A stretch of DNA of 5,391 nucleotides from JAYEJW01 sp034716535 (lineage in GTDB: Bacteria > Pseudomonadota > Gammaproteobacteria > Chromatiales > Chromatiaceae): assembly GCA_034716535.1 (NCBI GenBank), contig JAYEJW010000617.1, forward strand, positions 1 through 5,391, in the 5' to 3' direction. The notes beneath the pieces are model-generated. The model had not been told where the DNA came from. It saw only the letters and a list, made by a program, of their open reading frames with translations, and did not search any database. The position numbers and the translations under genes are program-made. Positions 1 through 5,215 of the stretch are shown one piece after another; the stretch's first letter is position 1; every line of letters starts with the position of its first letter.

Positions 1-68
1 GGAAAGGATCGCCCGGCAGACCGAAGAAGCCGGTGCCGGATGATCGACAGGCAGAGATGGCTGTTTAG
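1..68 (+). CDS. Possible C-terminal end of a REP-associated transposase-like gene (partial)
   Basis: One plus-strand frame is open from the window edge to a TAG at 66-68 and reads KGSPGRPKKPVPDDRQAEMAV. The basic, Gly/Pro-rich GSPGRPKK segment resembles the extreme C-terminus of many REP-associated tyrosine transposases (Y1/RAYT family). The tandem repeats that begin at 71, containing a GGTGGTCTGTCCC core, are the kind of repeat often found beside such genes. Only 21 residues are visible and no catalytic motif is in the window, so this is a hint from composition and context. A second frame is open only to a TGA at 41-43 (ending ERIARQTEEAGAG) and is the main alternative. Sequence to the left of the window would settle it. 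Confidence 0.3.
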   Translation, partial: KGSPGRPKKPVPDDRQAEMAV

Positions 69-70
69 TC

Positions 71-153
71 CGGTAAAGGTGGTCTGTCCCTGAGAGGTAC
101 TCGGTAAAGGTGGTCTGTCCCCGAGAGGTACTCTGAGAGGTACTGAGAGGTAC
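71..153. repeat. Two tandem 31-bp repeats plus two 10-bp satellite copies
   Basis: Positions 71-101 and 102-132 are head-to-tail copies of a 31-bp unit that differ at one base (T91 against C122). Each contains GGTAAAGGTGGTCTGTCCC and ends in GAGAGGTACT. The terminal TGAGAGGTAC module is then repeated at 134-143 and 144-153 with no spacer. The GGTGGTCTGTCCCC core (reverse complement GGGGACAGACCACC) resembles palindromic-element remnants common in environmental gammaproteobacteria near REP-type transposases. The pattern looks like local slippage or serial duplication of such an element. No spacers separate the units, so it is not a CRISPR array. Confidence 0.85.
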
Positions 154-245
154 GAAGAAATGAGGCTCATTTAGTCGAACTCGCCGAATATTAGCGGCAA
201 CAACCGGTTCTGATCAAAAAAATCGAACACGAAGCGCGTAACCAG

Positions 246-270
246 AAAAAATCGCCGAATAAATCAGCGG
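246..270 (-). terminator. Rho-independent terminator of the minus-strand operon
   Basis: Read on the minus strand, CGCTGA (269-264) pairs with TCGGCG (258-253) across a 5-nt loop, with one G-U pair, and a run of T residues follows at 251-246. It begins about 17 nt after the methyltransferase stop codon, the expected place for the end of the operon transcript. The stem is short (6 bp), so efficiency may be modest. A second T tract on the same strand (222-216) follows further downstream. The 10-mer TCGCCGAATA of this hairpin recurs at 181-190, but that copy has no adjacent T run. Confidence 0.55.
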
Positions 271-286
271 TTCCTTAATGATTCCT

Positions 287-1732
287 TCAATCGTCAAATC
301 CCACTACTTCCAATGCTCCTTCTTTCGCGAGCCTGTTCAGAAATGCAAGGGCGGCAGATAGGTCCTGTTTGTTAAATTCGCTGTTAGTCGGAAAAAGAAG
401 TCCCAAGATATCTTTGATGCTCTTCCTGCCATCGAGCATCTTCAAAATACCGTATAGTGTCTTCGCCTCCCGAAAATGCTCTCCAGAGCAGAGCAGAAGC
501 TGGACATCAGCAATGGATTCCCCCTCGGCGGAGATCAGGCCCGATCTTAGATACTGCACATCCTCCGCAAGTCGCAGAACGGTTTCCTCACCCAGGTAGA
601 AGTCCGGGCGGGCGCGCTTCTCCTGAGTTAATACCGCGCCGAAAACCCAGTTGTCGAACGCTTGGCGCGACATCGATCCCTCGCTACTAAGGTGTTTGTT
701 TGCAGTATACTCATCGGCGTAGACTTCAAAGCCGTTTTCCTCAAACAACTGCCTGACCTGTTCAGCGCTGAGATGCTGACTGATGTCGTCGAAATGGTAT
801 TCGAGAGGCCCGAAATGCAGAAATAGCCCCCGCGGCTTTAAGACTCTGCGTATTTCCTCAAAGTATTGCCTGAGCGGCATAACGTCGGTGAAGTAGGCGG
901 ACACAATCACAGATATCGAGCGTTCGGCAAACGGGGCTCGGCAAGCGTCGCCAACCAGATAGGCTAGTCTGCGCCGGACTTGCTCATCACAGGCGCCTGG
1001 GCTTCCCGGCGGTACGGCACGGGCCTTCCTCGTTTTTACCATGTCCATACTCCTGGATATACTTGAGGTATTCACGGAGCGGAACGTCACGCCTTCGTTC
1101 AGCACGTTATGCAAGCACTGCGCCATGGTTAGGGAGATATCTAGTGCGTACACCCGCTCGAAGCGATCGAGCAAATCCCACGCTATGCGGCCGGTGCCCG
1201 CCCCGAGTACAAGCACGTTCTTGTCATCGGGTGAGTAGTGATCGGTTTGTTCGAACAAGGCATCCCTGATTGTGGACAACTCCTTCTCCCCGGCAGGGAG
1301 CCAGCACCAGTCTCTTTCTAGGTATTCGAATATGCTGGTATAGCCGATGAACTGAGGGGCATTGACTGCCTGGACAAGATCAGCTATGGAAATGTGTCCC
1401 GACAGCTCGTTGCAGGCTGATTCGATAACCTTGTTGTTCTCGTCAAGTCCCTTTGCGATCAGGGAGAGAACCTCCAGTCGCTCCGGGGATTCGTTCCCGG
1501 CTGCTTTGAGTGCCGCTATCCGTTCTTCTTGGCGCCGCAGATAGCGATGGTGCTGAAGGTAGAGCGAGGCCAGGTATACCGGTGCATCCTTCATCAGGAC
1601 CGGGATTCGTCCCGAGATGAGGGGGTAGCGTTGACCGCACGCGTGGCAGGTAAGCCAGTCGCCCTGCAAGGACGGTTCGTGTAGAGCCACTCCGCACTCG
1701 ATACAAATGATGTCGTTGAACAGACTATCCAT
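287..1732 (-). CDS. SAM-dependent methyltransferase with Trm112-like zinc ribbon and PqqD-like C-terminal domain
   Basis: Counted from the ATG at 1732, this protein has 481 residues in three parts. Residues about 8-50 form a Trm112-like zinc ribbon (CIEC at 10-13, CHAC at 29-32, then RIPVLMKD). Residues about 170-340 form a class I methyltransferase: VLVLGAGTG at 173-181 binds SAM, the acidic residue of YALD is D198, GDA gives D262, and HFGPLEYHF near 306-314 resembles the motif of the N2227 (carnosine N-methyltransferase) family. A 35-residue polar insert separates the last two. Residues about 410-477 (LYGILKMLDGRKSIKDILGLL...) look like a PqqD-type winged helix, a fold that in RiPP systems binds precursor leaders. 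The frame extends to a TTG at 1795, 29 nt after the upstream stop, giving 502 aa. Neither start has a good Shine-Dalgarno site. I prefer ATG because it places the ribbon at the N-terminus, as in Trm112 proteins. It is probably cytoplasmic and the last gene of the operon. The methyl acceptor is unknown; a peptide is inferred. Confidence 0.8.
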   Translation of the reverse strand: MDSLFNDIICIECGVALHEPSLQGDWLTCHACGQRYPLISGRIPVLMKDAPVYLASLYLQHHRYLRRQEERIAALKAAGNESPERLEVLSLIAKGLDENNKVIESACNELSGHISIADLVQAVNAPQFIGYTSIFEYLERDWCWLPAGEKELSTIRDALFEQTDHYSPDDKNVLVLGAGTGRIAWDLLDRFERVYALDISLTMAQCLHNVLNEGVTFRSVNTSSISRSMDMVKTRKARAVPPGSPGACDEQVRRRLAYLVGDACRAPFAERSISVIVSAYFTDVMPLRQYFEEIRRVLKPRGLFLHFGPLEYHFDDISQHLSAEQVRQLFEENGFEVYADEYTANKHLSSEGSMSRQAFDNWVFGAVLTQEKRARPDFYLGEETVLRLAEDVQYLRSGLISAEGESIADVQLLLCSGEHFREAKTLYGILKMLDGRKSIKDILGLLFPTNSEFNKQDLSAALAFLNRLAKEGALEVVGFDD

Positions 1733-1824
1733 GCAAAAAAAGCTTCGGAACTCGGGTCTCTGCAGGCCGTAAGCCAGCCCCGTCAGAGATGACAAGTAGA
1801 CGAAAGTGTTCGCGCGTCGTCAGG

Positions 1825-3018
1825 CTACAGAACCTCTTTAGGCAGGGGATTTTTCTCTAGGAATCTACCGTAGTTGAAGATGTAGGGCTGATTCGAAGTG
1901 TCGTACTGTTCGATGAGTTCGCGCTGCAAACGGTATAAAAAGACAAAAGTATTCCGGAAGTAGTCGTATAGTTGCCAACCAAGCTCAGTGTAAAAATCGC
2001 GTTGTCCGATAGCATGTATCGCACCCCCGAAGCGCTTCATATTATCCGATATTCGGCCTTCCAATTCGTGCCTGTCCCTTCCCGAGAAGACTTCTGCTTC
2101 CCTGCAGATGTTGAGGCAGCGGTTGATGTTCGTTTGAGTAAACAAGCCGTGAAATGCCTCGTACAGGGTTCCGTGGTAATCGTCCAGCGCAGATAGGGAG
2201 CTCAGAGGGGTGTCGGGATCCACTTCGAACAGTCGACTCTTGTCCAGCGTAGCGGCATTGAATATAACGTGGCTACACTGATGGAGCATGTCCTCCAGGA
2301 AAAAAACCGACATGCTGTCCGGGCGGCTGTTCAGAAACGCGACGCCGTGGGCGCCCATAGTGGCGAAAGAGTATGGATGTGGGGCGCTGTAGATAAGGAC
2401 GCCCCGAATTGTGTCGAGAATATTCTTGAAATAGTGGACATAATGCTCCCGCAGAATAAGGCACGCGTTTTCCAAATATTCTCTCTTGGCGGCAGCGATG
2501 CTGACTAATTCAACCCTGACTGGGCTACCGGTCGGATCGACGAAGAACGGCTCGAGCAGCTGGGGAAGGGTTTGATATACCTCTATTTGCGTACCATTGA
2601 TTCGGGAAACGTTGCGGAAACTGGAGGGAACACTCCGACCCTGGCTGTGGAGTTCGGCTGCTCTTGCCGATCCGTTCCAATGAAGATCCATACGCTTGTT
2701 CGTTTGCCGGGTAAAGAAATACCCTAGGTTTGGAATGTAGACCGTGCCGTGCCGGTCAGCGGCCACCGTGACACAATCCGGCCTACGGTCTTCCGGAACG
2801 GAGGCGTACAGTATCTGTTGAAGCGGAATTCGCGGGGAGTTCGCATGAAAAAAGGCGCAAAGCATCGGCTCCAAAAAAACCCGATCTTCGACGGATTCCA
2901 GACCCTCTGCCAGTTCCTGGTCCGAATCGCGGACTAAAGACCGCAGAAGCCCAGCTAGTCTGGTCTGGCCCTCGGTGATGCCATGCCTGACGAAGTCGAG
3001 GAAATCCTGCTCTTTCAC
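1825..3018 (-). CDS. HEXXH-family-like putative peptide-modifying protein (HQxxH variant)
   Basis: The start is GTG, forced by an in-frame TAA immediately upstream, and AAGGAAG lies 9 nt before it. The 397-aa product has no signal peptide or clear membrane segment. Residues about 205-300 resemble the HEXXH-motif peptide-modification family (TIGR04267, whose members include proposed 2-oxoglutarate-dependent peptide beta-hydroxylases). FFLEDMLHQCSHVIFNAATLD places two histidines at 246 and 250. A loop follows, then DYHGTLYEAFHGLFTQTNI (280-298), which parallels the family's downstream segment and offers E287, H282 or H290 as a third ligand. The usual Glu of HExxH is Gln247. That would disable a zinc protease but could be tolerated in an oxygenase that uses only the histidines. 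The N-terminal 200 residues are unassigned. It sits between a small-protein gene (99 nt upstream) and a methyltransferase with a PqqD-like tail, a context that fits peptide modification. Family membership is inferred by eye; a divergent metalloprotein of another family is the alternative. Confidence 0.6.
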   Translation of the reverse strand: MKEQDFLDFVRHGITEGQTRLAGLLRSLVRDSDQELAEGLESVEDRVFLEPMLCAFFHANSPRIPLQQILYASVPEDRRPDCVTVAADRHGTVYIPNLGYFFTRQTNKRMDLHWNGSARAAELHSQGRSVPSSFRNVSRINGTQIEVYQTLPQLLEPFFVDPTGSPVRVELVSIAAAKREYLENACLILREHYVHYFKNILDTIRGVLIYSAPHPYSFATMGAHGVAFLNSRPDSMSVFFLEDMLHQCSHVIFNAATLDKSRLFEVDPDTPLSSLSALDDYHGTLYEAFHGLFTQTNINRCLNICREAEVFSGRDRHELEGRISDNMKRFGGAIHAIGQRDFYTELGWQLYDYFRNTFVFLYRLQRELIEQYDTSNQPYIFNYGRFLEKNPLPKEVL

Positions 3019-3045
3019 TTAATCCGACTTCCTTCGAAACGGAGA

Positions 3046-3059
3046 GATCGGCACCGATC
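3046..3059. repeat. Short perfect inverted repeat upstream of the HEXXH-family gene
   Basis: GATCGG at 3046-3051 and CCGATC at 3054-3059 are perfect inverted arms. As RNA, five pairs can form around a four-base loop (GATCG-GCAC-CGATC). It lies 28 nt before the GTG start and just outside the AAGGAAG ribosome binding site. It could shape initiation or, together with the larger hairpin at 3070-3092, form a processed intercistronic leader. By itself a 6-bp palindrome is weak evidence. Confidence 0.35.
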
Positions 3060-3069
3060 AGGCGGCTCC

Positions 3070-3092
3070 GCCCTCCCAGAAACAAGGAGGGC
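3070..3092 (-). promoter_or_regulatory. Intercistronic hairpin between small-protein gene and HEXXH-family gene
   Basis: GCCCTCC (3070-3076) and GGAGGGC (3086-3092) are perfect 7-bp inverted arms around a 9-nt loop, all but one of the stem pairs being G-C. The hairpin starts 25 nt after the stop codon of the 81-aa gene. No T run follows on the minus strand, so it is not a full intrinsic terminator. A stem here could act as a 3' stabiliser or partial attenuator, letting the first gene be expressed above the downstream enzymes. That arrangement is common when a small substrate protein precedes its modifying enzymes. Confidence 0.45.
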
Positions 3093-3117
3093 AGAGCGCG
3101 ATCACCGAGACGTGTCT

Positions 3118-3363
3118 TTACCTGATCTTGGCAAGAGACGCATCGAGTTTTTCAAAGACGGGGACAAGCTCTTCGATCCAAAGACCGGTCTCCTGTCGCA
3201 CTCTGATGTGACACTCGGAGAAGGAACGGCAGTCCTTAAACAAGTCGGCCTTTTTCCCAATAACCAAAGATTCCCATGCTTCCGGCATAGGAAAGGCCTT
3301 GAAATCCTCAAGCGGCATGGTGTGAAGGGTCGTGGTGCTTTCTTCAGGTTTGTCAAGAGCCAT
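3118..3363 (-). CDS. 81-aa small protein, candidate substrate or accessory of the modification cassette
   Basis: An in-frame TAG lies 15 nt upstream of the ATG, fixing the start, and GAGGA sits 9 nt before it, the best ribosome binding site in the operon. The product is soluble, with no signal peptide or membrane helix and no Gly-Gly cleavage motif. The N-terminal third is Ser/Thr- and Pro-rich (EESTTTLHTMPLEDFKAFPM). The rest looks mixed, with two cysteines (C45, C51), two tryptophans (W30, W62) and a probable amphipathic helix at the C-terminus (WIEELVPVFEKLDASLAKI). I do not recognise the family. Its first position in the operon, small size, strong ribosome binding site and the hairpin after it suggest a precursor peptide. 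A small partner protein of the enzymes is equally possible, because no core repeat or obvious modification hotspot is visible. Confidence 0.7.
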   Translation of the reverse strand: MALDKPEESTTTLHTMPLEDFKAFPMPEAWESLVIGKKADLFKDCRSFSECHIRVRQETGLWIEELVPVFEKLDASLAKIR

Positions 3364-3408
3364 AATTGCAGTTCCTCGCTAGATAGATCAGGTTTGCGAT
3401 TGTATTGA

Positions 3409-3433
3409 GGATTGGGAATGTACTCCCTAATCC
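3409..3433. promoter_or_regulatory. 25-bp dyad upstream of the small-protein gene (possible operator)
   Basis: GGATTGGGAA (3409-3418) and TCCCTAATCC (3424-3433) are inverted arms around a 5-nt centre, with one mismatch and one pair that would be G-U in RNA. It lies 46-70 bp before the ATG. If TACAAT at 3404-3399 is the -10 box, the dyad covers the spacer and the -35 position, where a regulator could bind. If transcription starts further upstream it would instead be a leader hairpin. The symmetry is direct; the regulatory role is inferred. Confidence 0.4.
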
Positions 3434-3570
3434 CACAGTCAGTGTACGAGACCCGGCGCGTATTTTCTACCTACAGAAACGATCATCGAGATTCACCGAG
3501 ACAGCGAAAGGGTCGCCAACGGTCAAAACTCGGGGAAACATGGTCTCCGAGGCCGGAGGGTGATGTAATT

Positions 3571-3600
3571 AAAAATTAAAAAAAATTAAAGGAATTAAAG
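3571..3600. repeat. AT-rich tandem decamers abutting the IS left end
   Basis: AAAAATTAAA occurs twice head to tail (3571-3580, 3581-3590), followed by the related GGAATTAAAG (3591-3600). The block ends exactly where the IS inverted repeat begins. Such a tract could be a preferred insertion target or a slippage product next to the element. The matching sequence is not found at the right flank, so it is not an evident target-site duplication. Confidence 0.6.
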
Positions 3601-3624
3601 GGGCCAGGCTCGAATGGCGCTAAG
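3601..3624. repeat. IS left terminal inverted repeat
   Basis: The 24-bp left end matches the reverse complement of 5153-5176 at 20 positions. Its inner GGCGCTAA (3616-3623) is also repeated in exact inverted form at 3655-3662 (TTAGCGCC), giving an extra subterminal copy of the inner repeat inside the element. Confidence 0.8.
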
Positions 3625-3666
3625 TTAGGCCGCATCTCTCTGAGAAACAGTGGGTTAGCGCCAAGA

Positions 3667-5057
3667 TCAGCGCTGTTTTTTCGGATGGCCATTCGCGCGA
3701 ATCTCCGCTCTGGCCTCTTTCCTTGGCTTGGTCAACAGCGGGTAGGCGTCAGCACGGCGTTTCAAGGCGCGCGGTTCCACGCGACCCGGACGTAGCCCGA
3801 CCCGCGGTTCGGCGATCAAGACGAATAAGGCGTTGAGAGAGAGCGCGTCGTACGTGCTGCCACCCCGCGCTGTTGCCAGGAGAGCCAGATCTGCACTGTG
3901 TGCTTGAAGCTCAGTTGTCGGGGGATCTGGTCGGTCAACAGCGCGGCCTGCGCCATCAACAGCCGGATCAGATTGTACGCCAGCAGATAGACCCACAGCT
4001 CTTTGATCGCCATCTCCGGGGTCCTGCAACGCAGCTGCTCCATGCCGAGCGTGGTCTTGATGTTGCGCAGGTCCAGCTCGACGTTCCAGCGACTGCGGTA
4101 GAGCACCTTAAGCTTGCGCTTCGGTGCTTGTTTCGGATCCAGGAAGGTCGTGACCATGATCTTCCCTGCGGCGAAGAACTCACGCACCGTCAGCGTTTGC
4201 GGAGCCTGGTCGTAGTCTTCCTGACTCATCCAATCCGGTTTCTTTTTCGGCTTGGTCAGTGTAATGAGATGATCGCGTGCGCTGAGCTTCTCGCCGGTGC
4301 TGAAATCGGTGCTGCGCTTACGCGCACCATATTGCTCGAAGACGCCGTCAATGCCTCTAAGCGCCAGAGCACACAGCAGAAAGTACGTCGGGTAGAAGGC
4401 ATCGCCGAGCAGGATGTCGCCCTCCTCGAGGGTGTCGAGCATCCCGCGCAACAGGGTTTGTTCATCACTGCCCTTGCCTTCGCAGGGCCCCGTTGCGGCA
4501 TTGACCAGTGCACCGCTGGCCAGACAGATCAGCGCCACCATGCGACAAATCGGAAAGCCCAGCCCGGGCTTCTGACTGCTCGGCTGTGGATAGGCGAGCT
4601 GATTTTCCTCCGTGTCCGGTAACAACAGCGTCGCTCCATCGACCAGGCGCACCCGACGCCCCTCCCAGTGCCACCAACAAGGGGCATTGTTGGCGACGAG
4701 CTCTCCGGTCTTGCGCGCCAGCGTCGAAATCATCAGCGTCGGCAGCCGAGAACGTGCCTGACAGTAAGCGCTGGTGCTGCTGCTGCAACGCGGCAAGCCG
4801 CCAACAAGGCGCTTGAGCGCCGCGTCGTTGACTGCCTCACGGCAACTGCTGTCCGCCGAAAGCACCTGAGCCAGGAACATCGATAGGGTTTCGGTCGGAG
4901 GGAACAGCCGCTCTCGATGAGCCGGCAGCAACTCCTCGACATCATCGAGCAGCTGCCGCCCGGTCAACAGATTGAAGAAGGCGTAGGAGTCGGTGTCCTC
5001 GACGTGACGCTGCACACGTTGCTGTTGCCGTGAGGCCGGACGCTGGCTAGGATGCAT
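3667..5057 (-). pseudogene. IS4-family transposase, C-terminal frameshift
   Basis: This is a DDE transposase for cut-and-paste movement of the IS. Starting at the ATG at 5057 (AGGGAG 9 nt upstream; a TTG codon directly before it is less likely), D140 lies in RLVDGATLLLPDT, D219 in ILLGDAFYP, and Y320-R323-E327-K334 in YRSRWNVELDLRNIK, a perfect IS4 signature. This frame runs to a stop at 3816-3818 with an aberrant tail (GVAARTTRSLSTPYSS). The expected C-terminus (ALFVLIAEPRVGLRPGRVEPRALKRR...NGHPKKQR) continues in the -1 frame to a TGA at 3667-3669. The frames join at the run CCCC at 3863-3866 (GGGG in the mRNA); restoring one G would give a single protein of about 464 aa. No canonical slippery heptamer is seen, so a one-base deletion or sequencing error is likelier than programmed frameshifting. 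The missing tail is conserved in relatives, so the truncated product is probably impaired. Confidence 0.85.
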
Positions 5058-5058
5058 C

Positions 5059-5122
5059 AAGGCTGGCTCCCTGGGTGGTTGGTGGACTTTTGCGATTTCA
5101 CCGTATCACCCAAGCCAGCCTT
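5059..5122 (-). promoter_or_regulatory. Inverted repeat sequestering the transposase ribosome binding site
   Basis: AAGGCTGGCT (5059-5068) and AGCCAGCCTT (5113-5122) are perfect 10-bp inverted arms. The stem extends with TGGGTG (5072-5077) pairing CACCCA (5107-5112), leaving a 3-nt bulge, for 16 pairs in all. In the minus-strand mRNA the downstream arm ends one base before the transposase start and traps the AGGGAG site. IS10 and IS50 use such fold-back to silence read-through transcripts from outside the element. A weak internal promoter (TTGGGA at 5128-5123, TACGGT at 5105-5100) would start transcripts inside the loop and so escape the hairpin. The structure is direct; the role is inferred by analogy. 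Confidence 0.6.
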
Positions 5123-5152
5123 TCCCAAGTATTTTCAGCCGCTTGCGTTTAT

Positions 5153-5176
5153 CTTAGTGCCATTCGGGCCAGGCTC
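5153..5176. repeat. IS right terminal inverted repeat
   Basis: This is the counterpart of the left repeat, 20 of 24 positions matching after reverse complementation. With the four flanking bases GAAT it also forms a near-perfect 19-bp palindrome on its own (ATTCGGGCCAGGCTCGAAT, 5162-5180), so the outer part of this end is self-complementary, unlike a simple terminal repeat. Confidence 0.8.
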
Positions 5177-5215
5177 GAATATTTCTGCGGAAACGTTGAA
5201 CGAGTCGGTGTTTCC

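Larger units (their letters stand above)
3364..3600. other. Intergenic region carrying the operon's upstream control sequences
   Basis: This stretch separates the 81-aa gene from the insertion sequence and should contain the operon promoter. Read on the minus strand, TACAAT at 3404-3399 is a fair -10 box, but no good -35 lies 16-18 nt upstream; a 25-bp dyad occupies that place instead. A small hairpin-capable repeat (CTCCG-AGGC-CGGAG, 3545-3558) and AT-rich tandem decamers (3571-3600) lie nearer the IS. A 24-codon minus-strand frame (3541-3467), preceded by GGAG, is open but too short to call. No other gene is seen. Confidence 0.5.
3601..5176 (-). mobile_element. IS4-family insertion sequence, about 1.58 kb
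   Basis: The ends are imperfect inverted repeats of 24 bp with 20 matches: left 3601-3624 (outer GGGCCAGGCTC, inner GAATGGCGCTAAG) and right 5153-5176 (CTTAGTGCCATTC on the plus strand, then GGGCCAGGCTC). The length and the single transposase on the minus strand, with a Y-(2)-R-(3)-E-(6)-K signature, fit the IS4 family. No convincing target-site duplication is visible, so the exact outer bases could be off by a few positions and one flank may have been rearranged. The transposase is frameshifted near its end, so this copy is probably immobile unless complemented by another copy. It lies between the modification operon and the downstream end of a membrane-protein gene and interrupts neither. 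Confidence 0.85.

Noticed and set aside
71..153. CRISPR-like repeat array
   Set aside because: The 31-bp units are directly adjacent with no spacers, and there are only two full copies and no cas genes.
1443..1706. 87-codon minus-strand open frame within the methyltransferase
   Set aside because: It overlaps the zinc-ribbon coding region in another frame, and its Arg/Pro/Ser-rich composition is typical of an out-of-frame shadow.
2783..3085. 100-codon minus-strand open frame overlapping the HEXXH-family gene start
   Set aside because: It is in a different frame from the well-supported 397-aa gene, is low in motif content and rich in Arg, Gly and Ser. The good AAGGAAG site is spaced for the GTG at 3018.
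2983..3408. 141-codon plus-strand open frame
   Set aside because: It lies antisense to the 81-aa gene, the intercistronic gap and the start of the HEXXH-family gene. The product shows no recognisable motif, while the minus-strand genes have fixed starts and good ribosome binding sites.
3467..3541. 24-codon minus-strand open frame (MFPRVLTVGDPFAV...) preceded by GGAG
   Set aside because: It could be a leader peptide, but the GGAG spacing is short, there is no attenuator-like codon run, and an open frame of this length arises easily by chance.
3657..3680. Terminator-like plus-strand hairpin (AGCGC...GCGCT then T run) inside the IS left end
   Set aside because: No plus-strand gene precedes it, and the T run encodes the Pro-Lys-Lys-Gln-Arg end of the transposase. 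It may limit antisense read-in, but the evidence is weak.
3873..4622. 249-codon plus-strand open frame inside the IS
   Set aside because: It is fully antisense to the transposase, whose catalytic motifs are intact. The translation is His/Gln/Arg-rich, as expected from the complement of a GC-rich gene.
3591..5190. Target-site duplication flanking the IS
   Set aside because: Left-flank GGAATTAAAG and right-flank GAATATTTCT share only a short GAAT string, out of register with the inverted repeat ends.
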